Shown here piece after piece: positions 1 through 5,420 of a DNA stretch of 7,347 bases (position 1 is the stretch's first letter; each line of letters opens with the position of its first letter). The DNA is taken from assembly GCA_016212785.1 (NCBI GenBank), contig JACRDW010000015.1, positions 1 to 7,347 on the forward strand. Reading direction: 5' to 3'. The stretch is from Methanobacteriota archaeon (lineage in GTDB: Archaea; Hydrothermarchaeota; Hydrothermarchaeia; Hydrothermarchaeales; JACRDW01). Below the pieces are notes generated by a model that saw only the letters and a list, made by a program, of their open reading frames with translations, was not told the origin of the DNA and did no database searches. Position numbers and translations under genes: made by a program.

Positions 1-1014
1 ATGGCAGTATACGGCGTTATTTATGCTGTCCTTGAAAATGACATCAGGAGGTTGCTCGCATACCACATAATCAGCCAGGTAGGCTACATGGTAGCCGGCG
101 TCGGGATTGGAACCACGCTGGCGATAAACGGCTCTGCTGCTCACGCATTTTCCCATATTCTATACAAAGCTCTGCTCTTCATGGGTGCAGGTGCAGTAAT
201 ATACATGACTGGAAAAAGGAAACTCACGGAGTTGGGAGGCGTATACAAGACCATGCCCCTGACTTTAATTCTCTACATGGTCGGAGGATTTTCTATCTCG
301 GCAGTTCCGCTCTTCAGCGGCTTTGTGAGCAAGTCCATGGTCGTCGCAGCCTCTGCTGAGTCTCATCTAGGTATTGTGTGGCTAATGCTGGTGCTTGCTT
401 CCTCCGGAACGTTCCTTCACACGGGTCTGAAGCTCCCATACTTTACATTTTTTGCAAAAGATGCTGGAATTAGAGCAAAGGAGCCGCCACTCAACATGCT
501 GCTCGGCATGGGCTTTCTCGCCTTTTTGTGCATATTCATAGGCGTTTATCCAGCAGTTCTCTATAACATTTTACCATATCCTGCTGAATTTGTTCCCTAC
601 ACAGGGCAGCACGTTTCAGAAACCATTCAAATCTTATTATTTACTGCCCTGGGGTTTTTCCTGCTTCTGAAGCACCTTGCTGGCACGCCTACAATCAGCC
701 TTGACACTGACTGGTTGTACAGGAAAGGGGCAAAGGCCTTTATGTGGCTTGCGAATGTTCCAATCGCAAACTTTGGCAAGCTAACAGAAAAAATATTCTT
801 CGATTATTTGCCAAATTCTCTACTCAAGTTCATGACTCTCTGGGACGCTTTCGACTCGCACGTTATCGACGGAGTAGTAAACGGAATTTCCAGAGCAACG
901 ATATGGTTCAGCAATATTCTGCGAAAAGTGCAGACCGGCGATGTACAGTATTATGCCGCTTCGTTTATCCTTGGTATAGCGCTACTGGCGGTGATTATAA
1001 TGTGGGGTGCGTAA
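1..1014 (+). CDS. Proton/Na+-translocating subunit, NuoL/MrpD family (antiporter subunit D-like), 3' part
   Basis: This is the C-terminal 337 residues of an antiporter-like membrane subunit; the Met at base 1 is an internal residue. The N-terminal half, which should carry the family's conserved membrane Glu and first Lys, lies outside the window. Family landmarks are ENDIRRLLAYHIISQVGYM (residues 12-30), the H48-x3-H52-x3-K56 pattern of HAFSHILYKALLF, and GFVSKSMVV with K111 in a later helix. The core resembles the Mrp/Mnh subunit D type. The C-terminus (about 285-337) instead has DGVVNG, QTGDVQYYA and a final hydrophobic helix, as in NuoL ends that carry the lateral helix and last membrane helix. 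It would act in the membrane arm of a complex I-like enzyme, moving H+ or Na+. It ends 5 nt before nuoM, so one operon is likely. Family assignment is firm. The choice between nuoL/fpoL and mrpD naming is open, so I give no symbol. Confidence 0.85.
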   Translation: MAVYGVIYAVLENDIRRLLAYHIISQVGYMVAGVGIGTTLAINGSAAHAFSHILYKALLFMGAGAVIYMTGKRKLTELGGVYKTMPLTLILYMVGGFSISAVPLFSGFVSKSMVVAASAESHLGIVWLMLVLASSGTFLHTGLKLPYFTFFAKDAGIRAKEPPLNMLLGMGFLAFLCIFIGVYPAVLYNILPYPAEFVPYTGQHVSETIQILLFTALGFFLLLKHLAGTPTISLDTDWLYRKGAKAFMWLANVPIANFGKLTEKIFFDYLPNSLLKFMTLWDAFDSHVIDGVVNGISRATIWFSNILRKVQTGDVQYYAASFILGIALLAVIIMWGA

Positions 1015-1019
1015 GTGAT

Positions 1020-2531
1020 ATGACAATATCCCTGATGCTCGCAATCCTTCTCCTTGGCTCGATAGCTGCGTTTTTGAGCAGGACGAGGGAGCAGGCTAGA
1101 ACTGCTGCAGTTGTCTCTTCCTGGACTGCGCTGATAATTTCGATATTTATGTTTCTGAACTACGAGCCTTCTAAGGGTCTCAACAACTTCAGGGAATTCT
1201 ACAGCTGGATTCCTTCCATAGGTATCAGCTACCACGTCGGCGTGGACGGCGTTTCGCTGCCGATGGTTCTGCTAACCGCCATAATTTCTGCGCTCTGCAC
1301 TATTTATGCATGGGAAGAGAAACGCAGGAGCAATCAGTTTTTTGCGCTGATACTCGTCATGGATTTCTCTCTTACGGGCGTATTCGTTTCGCTGGATTTC
1401 TTTTTATTCTACATTTTCTGGGAGCTCGTGCTGATACCAATGTTCTTCATAATCGGAATCTGGGGCGGTCCGAGGAAGGACTACTCTGCGATAAAGTTTT
1501 TAATTTATACGCATGTGGCGAGCGTTGTGATGCTTCTCGGCATTTTTGCAATGTACTACTTCCATGGAAAAACAACAGGAGCATATACTTTCGACATCCC
1601 AGTGCTCCTCTCTGCATATCAAACTCTGCCCCTTGCACCTTTATGGAGAGAGTTTATATTCGCTGCCCTGCTCTTCGGCTTTCTTGTGAAAATGCCTGCT
1701 GTGCCCTTCCATACCTGGCTCCCCGACGCCCACGTCGAAGCTCCTACAGTCGGCTCGATACTGCTTGCAGGAGTGCTGCTGAAGATGGGGGGCTATGGTT
1801 TATTCAGGTTTTTAATTCCGATGATACCCAACGCTTCGCATTTGTTCATCTACGCAATTGCGCTTTTTGGATTGGTTAGCATACTCTACACTCCAGTCGC
1901 AGCGTTTACTCAGCCAGATATTAAAAAGCTGATTGCATTCTCGAGCATAGGCCACATGGGCTTCATTTCTTTAGGCGTCGCTGCATTCATGGCAAGCGGC
2001 GAAGAAGTGCCCAGAATTTTTGCAGCCTCCGGAGCGATGTTCCAGTTGTTTGCGCACGGAATCATAACCTCTGTCCTCTTCGGCTCGGCAGGAATTATCG
2101 AGCACCACACGGGTACGAGAATAATTCAGAACCTCGGTGGGCTTGCCAAAAAGATGCCGAAGTTTGCTTTTCTCATAATTCTCGGCTTCCTTGCCTCGAT
2201 GGGATTTCCTGGAATGGCCGGCTTCGTTGCAGAGTTTTCGGTTCTCGCGGGCTCATATCCCCAGCTGCCCTACATCATAATAATTGCGCTGCTCAGCATA
2301 CCCTTGAGCATCGGCTATCATCTCTGGGCGATACAGAGAGCAGTGTTCGGTGCTTACAACGAGCGTTTGGGCAGCGTTACTGACGTTACCTGGTACGAGT
2401 TCGCAGCAATGGCTGCATGGGTTCTGCTCATAATCACACTCGGTCTTCACCCAGCACCGCTCTTCGAAATGATGCGCTCGAGTGCTGTGCAGTTTATCAA
2501 TATCCTGCCGCCAGGAGGTATAGCGCCGTGA
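1020..2531 (+). CDS. nuoM: NADH/F420H2 dehydrogenase-type complex I subunit M (NuoM/FpoM-like)
   Basis: This 503-aa polytopic membrane protein is the usual length for NuoM. The frame is open from base 744, but ATG 1020 is the start because the upstream part lies over the preceding gene and family homology begins here. A weak SD (GGGGTG, 1004-1009) precedes it. Ion-pumping residues of the family are present: E135 in FWELVLIPMFF (E. coli NuoM E144), K224 in VKMPAVPFHTWLPDAH (K234), K255 in LLKMGGYG (K265) and E405 in GFVAEFSVL (E407). H346 lies in LFAHGIITSVLF, as in NuoM. The protein should be one of the three antiporter-like channels of the membrane arm. The electron donor (NADH, F420H2 or ferredoxin) cannot be told from this window because the peripheral-arm genes are absent. 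The stop overlaps the nuoN start by 4 nt, implying coupled translation. Confidence 0.95.
   Translation: MTISLMLAILLLGSIAAFLSRTREQARTAAVVSSWTALIISIFMFLNYEPSKGLNNFREFYSWIPSIGISYHVGVDGVSLPMVLLTAIISALCTIYAWEEKRRSNQFFALILVMDFSLTGVFVSLDFFLFYIFWELVLIPMFFIIGIWGGPRKDYSAIKFLIYTHVASVVMLLGIFAMYYFHGKTTGAYTFDIPVLLSAYQTLPLAPLWREFIFAALLFGFLVKMPAVPFHTWLPDAHVEAPTVGSILLAGVLLKMGGYGLFRFLIPMIPNASHLFIYAIALFGLVSILYTPVAAFTQPDIKKLIAFSSIGHMGFISLGVAAFMASGEEVPRIFAASGAMFQLFAHGIITSVLFGSAGIIEHHTGTRIIQNLGGLAKKMPKFAFLIILGFLASMGFPGMAGFVAEFSVLAGSYPQLPYIIIIALLSIPLSIGYHLWAIQRAVFGAYNERLGSVTDVTWYEFAAMAAWVLLIITLGLHPAPLFEMMRSSAVQFINILPPGGIAP
2514..2519 (+). promoter_or_regulatory. Shine-Dalgarno site of nuoN
   Basis: GGAGGT lies 8 nt before GTG 2528. 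This fixes the non-ATG start of nuoN, because the longer frame back to 2417 has no homology to the family and lies inside nuoM. Confidence 0.85.
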
Positions 2532-3979
2532 GCTACCTACTGCTTGCGCCAGAGCTGGTACTTATATCAGTATCGATTTTGGTGCTCCTCCTGGGACTTT
2601 TCATAAAAGAAAAGAAAATTTTAGGATACGTAAGCATTGCAGCGCTGCTTGTGGCGCTGCTGCTCGTGCTGGGCAGCTTTAACGTGAGGGAATCCTTCGT
2701 CGGCTATCCTTTTTATAGCGCAGTAGTCGTTGATTCCTTCGCTCAATTTTTCAATATATTGTTTCTTACTGTTGCGCTGCTTGTGTGCATAGCATCCTTA
2801 GAATACTACGGAAATAATCCGAGCCAGGACGAGTACTACTTCCTAGTGTTTATTGCAACAACTGGAATGATGTTAGTCGCAATAGCCAATGATTTAATCG
2901 TTCTATTCATCGGATTCGAGCTCGCCAGCTTATCTACCTATGCACTCGCAGGATTTGACAAGAACTCAAAGTTCGGCGCAGAAGGTGCGATGAAGTACTT
3001 TATATTCGGCGGATTATCTTCTGCTGTCCTGCTTTTTGGAATTTCCTTAGCTTACGGAATCTCCGGCACGGTAAACATACTCGAAATGAAGGAATTCCTC
3101 GCAGCTCATGCAGCGAGATTTGAATCCATTGCAATTCTCGCAATGCTGCTCATACTCGCAGGCTTCGGATTTAAAATGGCTCTTGTACCTTTCCACATGT
3201 GGGCGCCTGATACGTACGAGGGCTCGCCCTCAGTAATATCCGCGCTGCTCGCAGCTGGCTCCAAAAAAATGGGATTCGTCGCAGCCTTCAGGGTTTTCCT
3301 TCTCGCGCTTATTGCAGTCAAGCTGCAGTGGTACCTCGCCTTCGCAATTCTAGCAGTAATTACAATGACTCTCGGAAATGTCTTAGCAATCATGCAGAAC
3401 AGCGTTAAGAGGATGCTCGCTTATTCTTCAATTGCGCATGCAGGCTACATCGCAATCGCCTTCGCTGTGATTGCTTACTCCTCGAACGCTGCTCAAACAG
3501 CGCTTGCCGGAGCAGCGATGCACGCGCTTTCTCACGCACTCGCGACAGCGAGCGCATTCATCGCCGTCGCAGCTGTTGGCCTGATTTATCCCAAGAATGA
3601 TATTCTGGAAAACTACGACGGTCTTGGAAAAACTGCACCGACTACAGCCCTTCTCATGACTGTAATGCTGCTCTCTCTTGCAGGAATTCCCCCAACCTTC
3701 GGCTTTTATACAAAATTCGTGCTCTTCCTCTCTGCAATTCAGGCGGAGTTGATAGGGTTGGCAATAATTGCTGTTCTCAACTCCGCACTCTCCGTATATT
3801 ACTATGCCAGAGTGATAATGCGCATGTACTGGGGAAAGCCGAAAACAGAGAAAGTCAAAGAGTCCCCTGCATACGTTACGGCGATGATAATAGCAGTCGT
3901 AATTACTGTAATACTCGGCTTGTACCCAAATCCAATATCTGAGTGGGCATACGGCGCTGCGGAGGCGGTGTTGAGGTGA
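2528..3979 (+). CDS. nuoN: NADH/F420H2 dehydrogenase-type complex I subunit N (NuoN/FpoN-like)
   Basis: This 483-aa polytopic membrane protein begins at GTG 2528. That codon overlaps the nuoM stop (GTGA) and sits 8 nt after a perfect GGAGGT. Length fits the NuoN family. Conserved charged residues are E131 in FIGFELASLSTY (E. coli NuoN E133), K216 in FGFKMALVPFHMWAPDTYEG (K217), K246/K247 in AAGSKKMGF (K247) and K396 in GFYTKFVLF (K395). It is the third antiporter-like channel, next to the quinone- or methanophenazine-reducing module in this enzyme class. In the helix containing HALSHALATASAF, H332 and H336 are kept but T340 stands where NuoL/MrpD subunits have Lys. The stop codon TGA is embedded in the SD (GAGGTGA) of the next small gene, so expression of that gene is probably coupled. 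Identity is firm; the ion and the electron donor are unknown. Confidence 0.94.
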   Translation: MSYLLLAPELVLISVSILVLLLGLFIKEKKILGYVSIAALLVALLLVLGSFNVRESFVGYPFYSAVVVDSFAQFFNILFLTVALLVCIASLEYYGNNPSQDEYYFLVFIATTGMMLVAIANDLIVLFIGFELASLSTYALAGFDKNSKFGAEGAMKYFIFGGLSSAVLLFGISLAYGISGTVNILEMKEFLAAHAARFESIAILAMLLILAGFGFKMALVPFHMWAPDTYEGSPSVISALLAAGSKKMGFVAAFRVFLLALIAVKLQWYLAFAILAVITMTLGNVLAIMQNSVKRMLAYSSIAHAGYIAIAFAVIAYSSNAAQTALAGAAMHALSHALATASAFIAVAAVGLIYPKNDILENYDGLGKTAPTTALLMTVMLLSLAGIPPTFGFYTKFVLFLSAIQAELIGLAIIAVLNSALSVYYYARVIMRMYWGKPKTEKVKESPAYVTAMIIAVVITVILGLYPNPISEWAYGAAEAVLR

Positions 3980-3982
3980 AAA

Positions 3983-4398
3983 ATGCTTAGAGAAGCCTTC
4001 TATCGAAAAATGATTGATGCATACGACCTTCATGCTCAATTCGAAACGATATACGGAGACATTGAGCTGGTAGTTGCTACTCTCAAAAAAAGCTTGCATT
4101 ACGGAGAGAAGCTAAAAAAATAGCAAAGAGCAGCGCCGATGTTGCGATGGCAGATGCAGTTATCCAGACTAACTCGCTTCTGCTTGCAGCCATTGAGGGG
4201 AAAAAGAGCATTGCTGAATTTAAGAGAGAAATTTGGGAGATTGAAAAGCGCTATCCTGAATATTTCCAGAGGGGCAGAAGAGACATAGGCACTTCAAAGG
4301 ATAATGTTAATGCAATAATCCACAGAGTCGAGTACATGATAAATCGCTACGATGTGAGGTATCCCAGATATGACAGGCACAGATGCAACGACGCTTGA
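3983..4398 (+). pseudogene. Small hypothetical gene split by a -1 frame change at a poly-A run
   Basis: The gene starts at ATG 3983, three nt after a perfect GAGGTGA SD that spans the nuoN stop. As written, the frame encodes 46 aa and stops at 4121-4123. The -1 frame is open from about 4066 to 4398 and reads like protein, but it has no start before ATG 4147 and that ATG has no SD. Joining the frames at the seven A's (4085-4091) gives about 138 aa. The product would be charged, probably helical, and without a membrane segment or signal peptide; it includes EFKREIWEIEKRYPEYF and ends in DRHRCNDA. I do not recognise the family. Its position suggests a companion of the complex I operon, which is inference only. 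The break could be a real mutation, programmed -1 slippage on the A run, or a homopolymer sequencing error (eight A's would restore one frame). Confidence 0.6.
4085..4091 (+). other. Run of seven A at the frame change (candidate slippery site)
   Basis: The sequence reads CTC AAA AAA AGC in the upstream frame and AAA AAA AAG CTT in the downstream frame. The run lies inside the overlap of the two open frames (about 4066-4120), so one slip of -1 here, or one extra A, joins them. Confidence 0.5.
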
Positions 4399-4597
4399 GT
4401 GCATCGAAGAATTAGTCTGCCTGCAGAACAACAGAGAGAACATATACTGGGACGACGAGCTGCGCCGCCTGAGATGCGCAGAAGAACAGGACAAAAGCTG
4501 GACGCCTCTAATGGAAGAAGCCACAAGGACTCTGGGAATCAAGAACAGAGGGGAATACACAAAAATAAAGAAAAAATACAATCTGACGCAGTATTAA
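4370..4597 (+). CDS. Small hypothetical protein at the end of the complex I operon
   Basis: This 75-aa reading frame starts at ATG 4370 with a good SD (GAGGT, 4356-4360, 9-nt spacer). It overlaps the end of the preceding small gene by 29 nt in another frame. The product is soluble and highly charged. It has three cysteines (C11, C17, C36), two tryptophans, and a lysine-rich tail (YTKIKKKYNLTQY). I see no transmembrane segment and no familiar motif, and I do not recognise the family. It is probably translated with the operon upstream. It ends 4 nt before the 3' end of the convergent tRNA gene, and its last 40 bp also contain the T-tracts expected to end that tRNA transcript on the other strand. 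The SD and overlap argue that it is real; the short length keeps confidence moderate. Confidence 0.55.
   Translation: MTGTDATTLECIEELVCLQNNRENIYWDDELRRLRCAEEQDKSWTPLMEEATRTLGIKNRGEYTKIKKKYNLTQY
4561..4576 (-). terminator. Oligo-T terminator for the tRNA gene
   Basis: On the - strand this reads TTTTTTCTTTATTTTT, beginning about 26 nt beyond the mature tRNA 3' end. Runs of T are typical archaeal termination signals. It overlaps the 3' end of the convergent small gene. Confidence 0.5.
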
Positions 4598-4601
4598 CAA
4601 G

Positions 4602-4674
4602 CGCCGCCGGACAGACTCGAACTATCGACCACCTGGTTAACAGCCAGGCGCTCTACCTACTGAGCTACGGCGGC
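4602..4674 (-). tRNA. tRNA-Asn (anticodon GUU)
   Basis: The - strand folds as a full cloverleaf of 73 nt. The acceptor stem GCCGCCG/CGGCGGC is perfect over 7 bp and the D stem is GCTC/GAGC. The anticodon stem CCTGG/CCAGG encloses the loop CTGTTAA, with anticodon GTT. The variable loop is TGGTC and the T arm is GATAG-TTCGAGT-CTGTC with one G-U pair. The discriminator base is G, as expected for tRNA-Asn. No CCA is encoded (CTTG follows), so CCA must be added by the nucleotidyltransferase, as is common in archaea. There is no intron. It converges on the complex I operon. Confidence 0.97.
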
Positions 4675-4684
4675 ATAGCCCTTG

Positions 4685-4705
4685 CTACTTCTTTTTAAGA
4701 AGTAG
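4685..4705. repeat. Perfect 8-bp hairpin in the tRNA 5' leader
   Basis: CTACTTCT (4685-4692) and AGAAGTAG (4698-4705) pair perfectly around the 5-nt loop TTTTA. The hairpin is 10 nt upstream of the mature tRNA 5' end. On the + strand it carries a run of T (4692-4696) and could help end the convergent operon transcript. Confidence 0.6.
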
Positions 4706-4735
4706 AAAGCGCTATCATCCCAAAAGAATAACTTC

Positions 4736-4753
4736 GTTATAATTTATATTTTT
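4736..4753 (-). promoter_or_regulatory. Probable BRE/TATA promoter of tRNA-Asn
   Basis: The - strand reads AAAAATATAAATTATAAC, an A-rich BRE-like stretch followed by a TATA box. Initiation about 25 nt downstream would give a leader of roughly 40 nt before the tRNA, containing the 8-bp hairpin. This is the only good TATA-like element upstream of the tRNA. Confidence 0.45.
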
Positions 4754-4770
4754 CCCCGAGGGCTTTTTTT

Positions 4771-4783
4771 AAAAGGGCTCATT
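4771..4783. repeat. 13-bp direct repeat, left copy
   Basis: AAAAGGGCTCATT here is identical to 5000-5012. The two copies enclose 216 bp of hairpin-rich sequence. Confidence 0.7.
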
Positions 4784-4999
4784 TTCAATCCACTCGTTTT
4801 TAAACGTCTGAAAATTTGCATTCGCAAATTTTCTACGTTTTAAGACCTCGGTCTTGACCCATTATACCACTTGCTTCGCAAGTGCAACTTTGGGTGTCGG
4901 CACGAGTAGGCATTCGTTCTGCTACCACGAGAAGCTTGCCTACGAAGTGCTCTTCCGTGAGGAAGATGGCGGACATGCCAGCTTCCTTGCGGAATTGAC

Positions 5000-5012
5000 A
5001 AAAGGGCTCATT
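5000..5012. repeat. 13-bp direct repeat, right copy
   Basis: This exact second copy of AAAAGGGCTCATT contains the stop codon (TGA at 5010-5008, - strand) of the DUF1699-like gene. The enclosed segment may therefore have arisen by insertion or duplication at the end of that gene. Confidence 0.7.
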
Positions 5013-5409
5013 CTGTCCCTTTCTTTAGATAGTAATACACGGTCGTCAGGGGAATTTTCAGCTCATCCGAGATTTCCTTCGCAGAGAAGCCCTTCTCCTC
5101 GAGGTCATAAACTCTGTTTATCTTCCAGTTTGGATGGGAGCGCGGTCTGCCGGGGGTAAGCAGCAGCGCCTCGAAGCTTATGCCTATTTTCTCTAAGGCA
5201 GACTTTATCTTCTTTGGCGTGCGCTCGTAGAGACTGGGAGGGCAGGTTATCATTTTCACATTCGGAGCTGCAGTCAAAATCGAAGCAAGAATATTTATCG
5301 TGGGTCTGATGCTGAAGTGCACCTTTTTTGTATTTTCATTAAGCTCCTTGTTTATTTCTTCTATGAGCACGTCCTTCTGGCTTGAGCGCAGCACAACGAC
5401 TTCTCTCAT
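5008..5409 (-). CDS. DUF1699-like protein with C-terminal GRPR/helix-turn-helix domain
   Basis: This 133-aa protein of unknown function is a probable DNA-binding regulator. The N-terminal part (about 1-80) resembles archaeal DUF1699 as I recall it. It has an N-terminal strand (REVVVLRSS), the HFSIRP motif (31-36), the CPPSLYERTPKKI motif (56-68), and a helix ending near GISFEALLL. The C-terminal part holds GRPR (87-90) and then a helix-turn-helix (about 97-129: INRVYDLEEKGFSAKEISD, then ELKIPLTTVYYYLKK). This pattern resembles the minor-groove arm plus HTH of serine recombinases such as Hin. No recombinase catalytic domain is present. ATG 5409 is chosen because a perfect GAGGTGAT (5420-5413) lies 3 nt before it. 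That SD spans the stop of the upstream zinc-ribbon gene, so the two are almost certainly cotranscribed and coupled. The family name is from memory; the HTH is clear. Confidence 0.75.
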   Translation of the reverse strand: MREVVVLRSSQKDVLIEEINKELNENTKKVHFSIRPTINILASILTAAPNVKMITCPPSLYERTPKKIKSALEKIGISFEALLLTPGRPRSHPNWKINRVYDLEEKGFSAKEISDELKIPLTTVYYYLKKGTE

Positions 5410-5412
5410 GCA

Positions 5413-5420
5413 ATCACCTC
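5413..5420 (-). promoter_or_regulatory. Shine-Dalgarno site overlapping the upstream stop codon
   Basis: GAGGTGAT on the - strand matches the archaeal anti-SD fully and includes the TGA stop (5416-5414) of the upstream gene. It decides ATG 5409 as the start of the DUF1699-like gene and implies translational coupling. Confidence 0.8.

Larger units (their letters stand above)
4728..4994. other. Hairpin-rich spacer without a protein gene
   Basis: No supported gene lies between the tRNA and the next CDS; this part holds consecutive inverted repeats. (1) 4728-4740, ATAAC/GTTAT, loop TTC. (2) 4802-4840, a perfect 10-bp stem GAAAATTTGC/GCAAATTTTC with loop ATTC, extended by AAACGT/ACGTTT across a small internal loop. 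(3) 4842-4855, AAGAC/GTCTT, loop CTCG. (4) 4857-4895, outer ACCCA/TGGGT around a perfect 7-bp inner hairpin at 4868-4884 (CACTTGC/GCAAGTG). (5) 4900-4950, GCAC/GTGC plus GTAGGCA/TGCCTAC. (6) 4951-4966, TCTTCC/GGAAGA, loop GTGA. (7) 4967-4980, TGGC/GCCA. (8) 4983-4994, TTCC/GGAA, loop TTGC. The stems are seen directly. Whether they form a structured RNA, a DNA-level element or a decayed mobile element is not known. I do not recognise RNase P RNA, SRP RNA or a known riboswitch. Confidence 0.6.

Noticed and set aside
1310..1879. 189-aa open frame on the + strand inside nuoM
   Set aside because: It is out of frame with conserved nuoM residues on the same bases and reads as Cys/Arg-rich shadow sequence.
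3428..4099. 223-aa open frame on the - strand
   Set aside because: It lies opposite nuoN, which has full family homology, and its composition is Cys/His/Ser-rich shadow sequence with no motif.
4602..4674. tRNA-Asn as an integration (att) site for the direct-repeat segment
   Set aside because: The 13-bp repeat has no match to the tRNA 3' end and no integrase gene is present in the window.
4780..4805. CRISPR-repeat-like word (- strand ends in GGATTGAAAATG)
   Set aside because: It resembles ends of archaeal CRISPR repeats but occurs only once, with no spacers or cas genes in the window.
4833..4976. 47-codon - strand frame in the spacer starting at ATG 4976
   Set aside because: It has no SD and passes through several perfect inverted repeats, which better explain the sequence.
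4771..5012. RNase P RNA or SRP RNA in the hairpin region
   Set aside because: I could not find the conserved SRP domain IV motif or RNase P core motifs on either strand.
4854..5159. 101-aa + strand open frame across the spacer and the HTH gene
   Set aside because: Its second half is opposite the HTH-coding region and its first half runs through the hairpins. It has no SD or family features.
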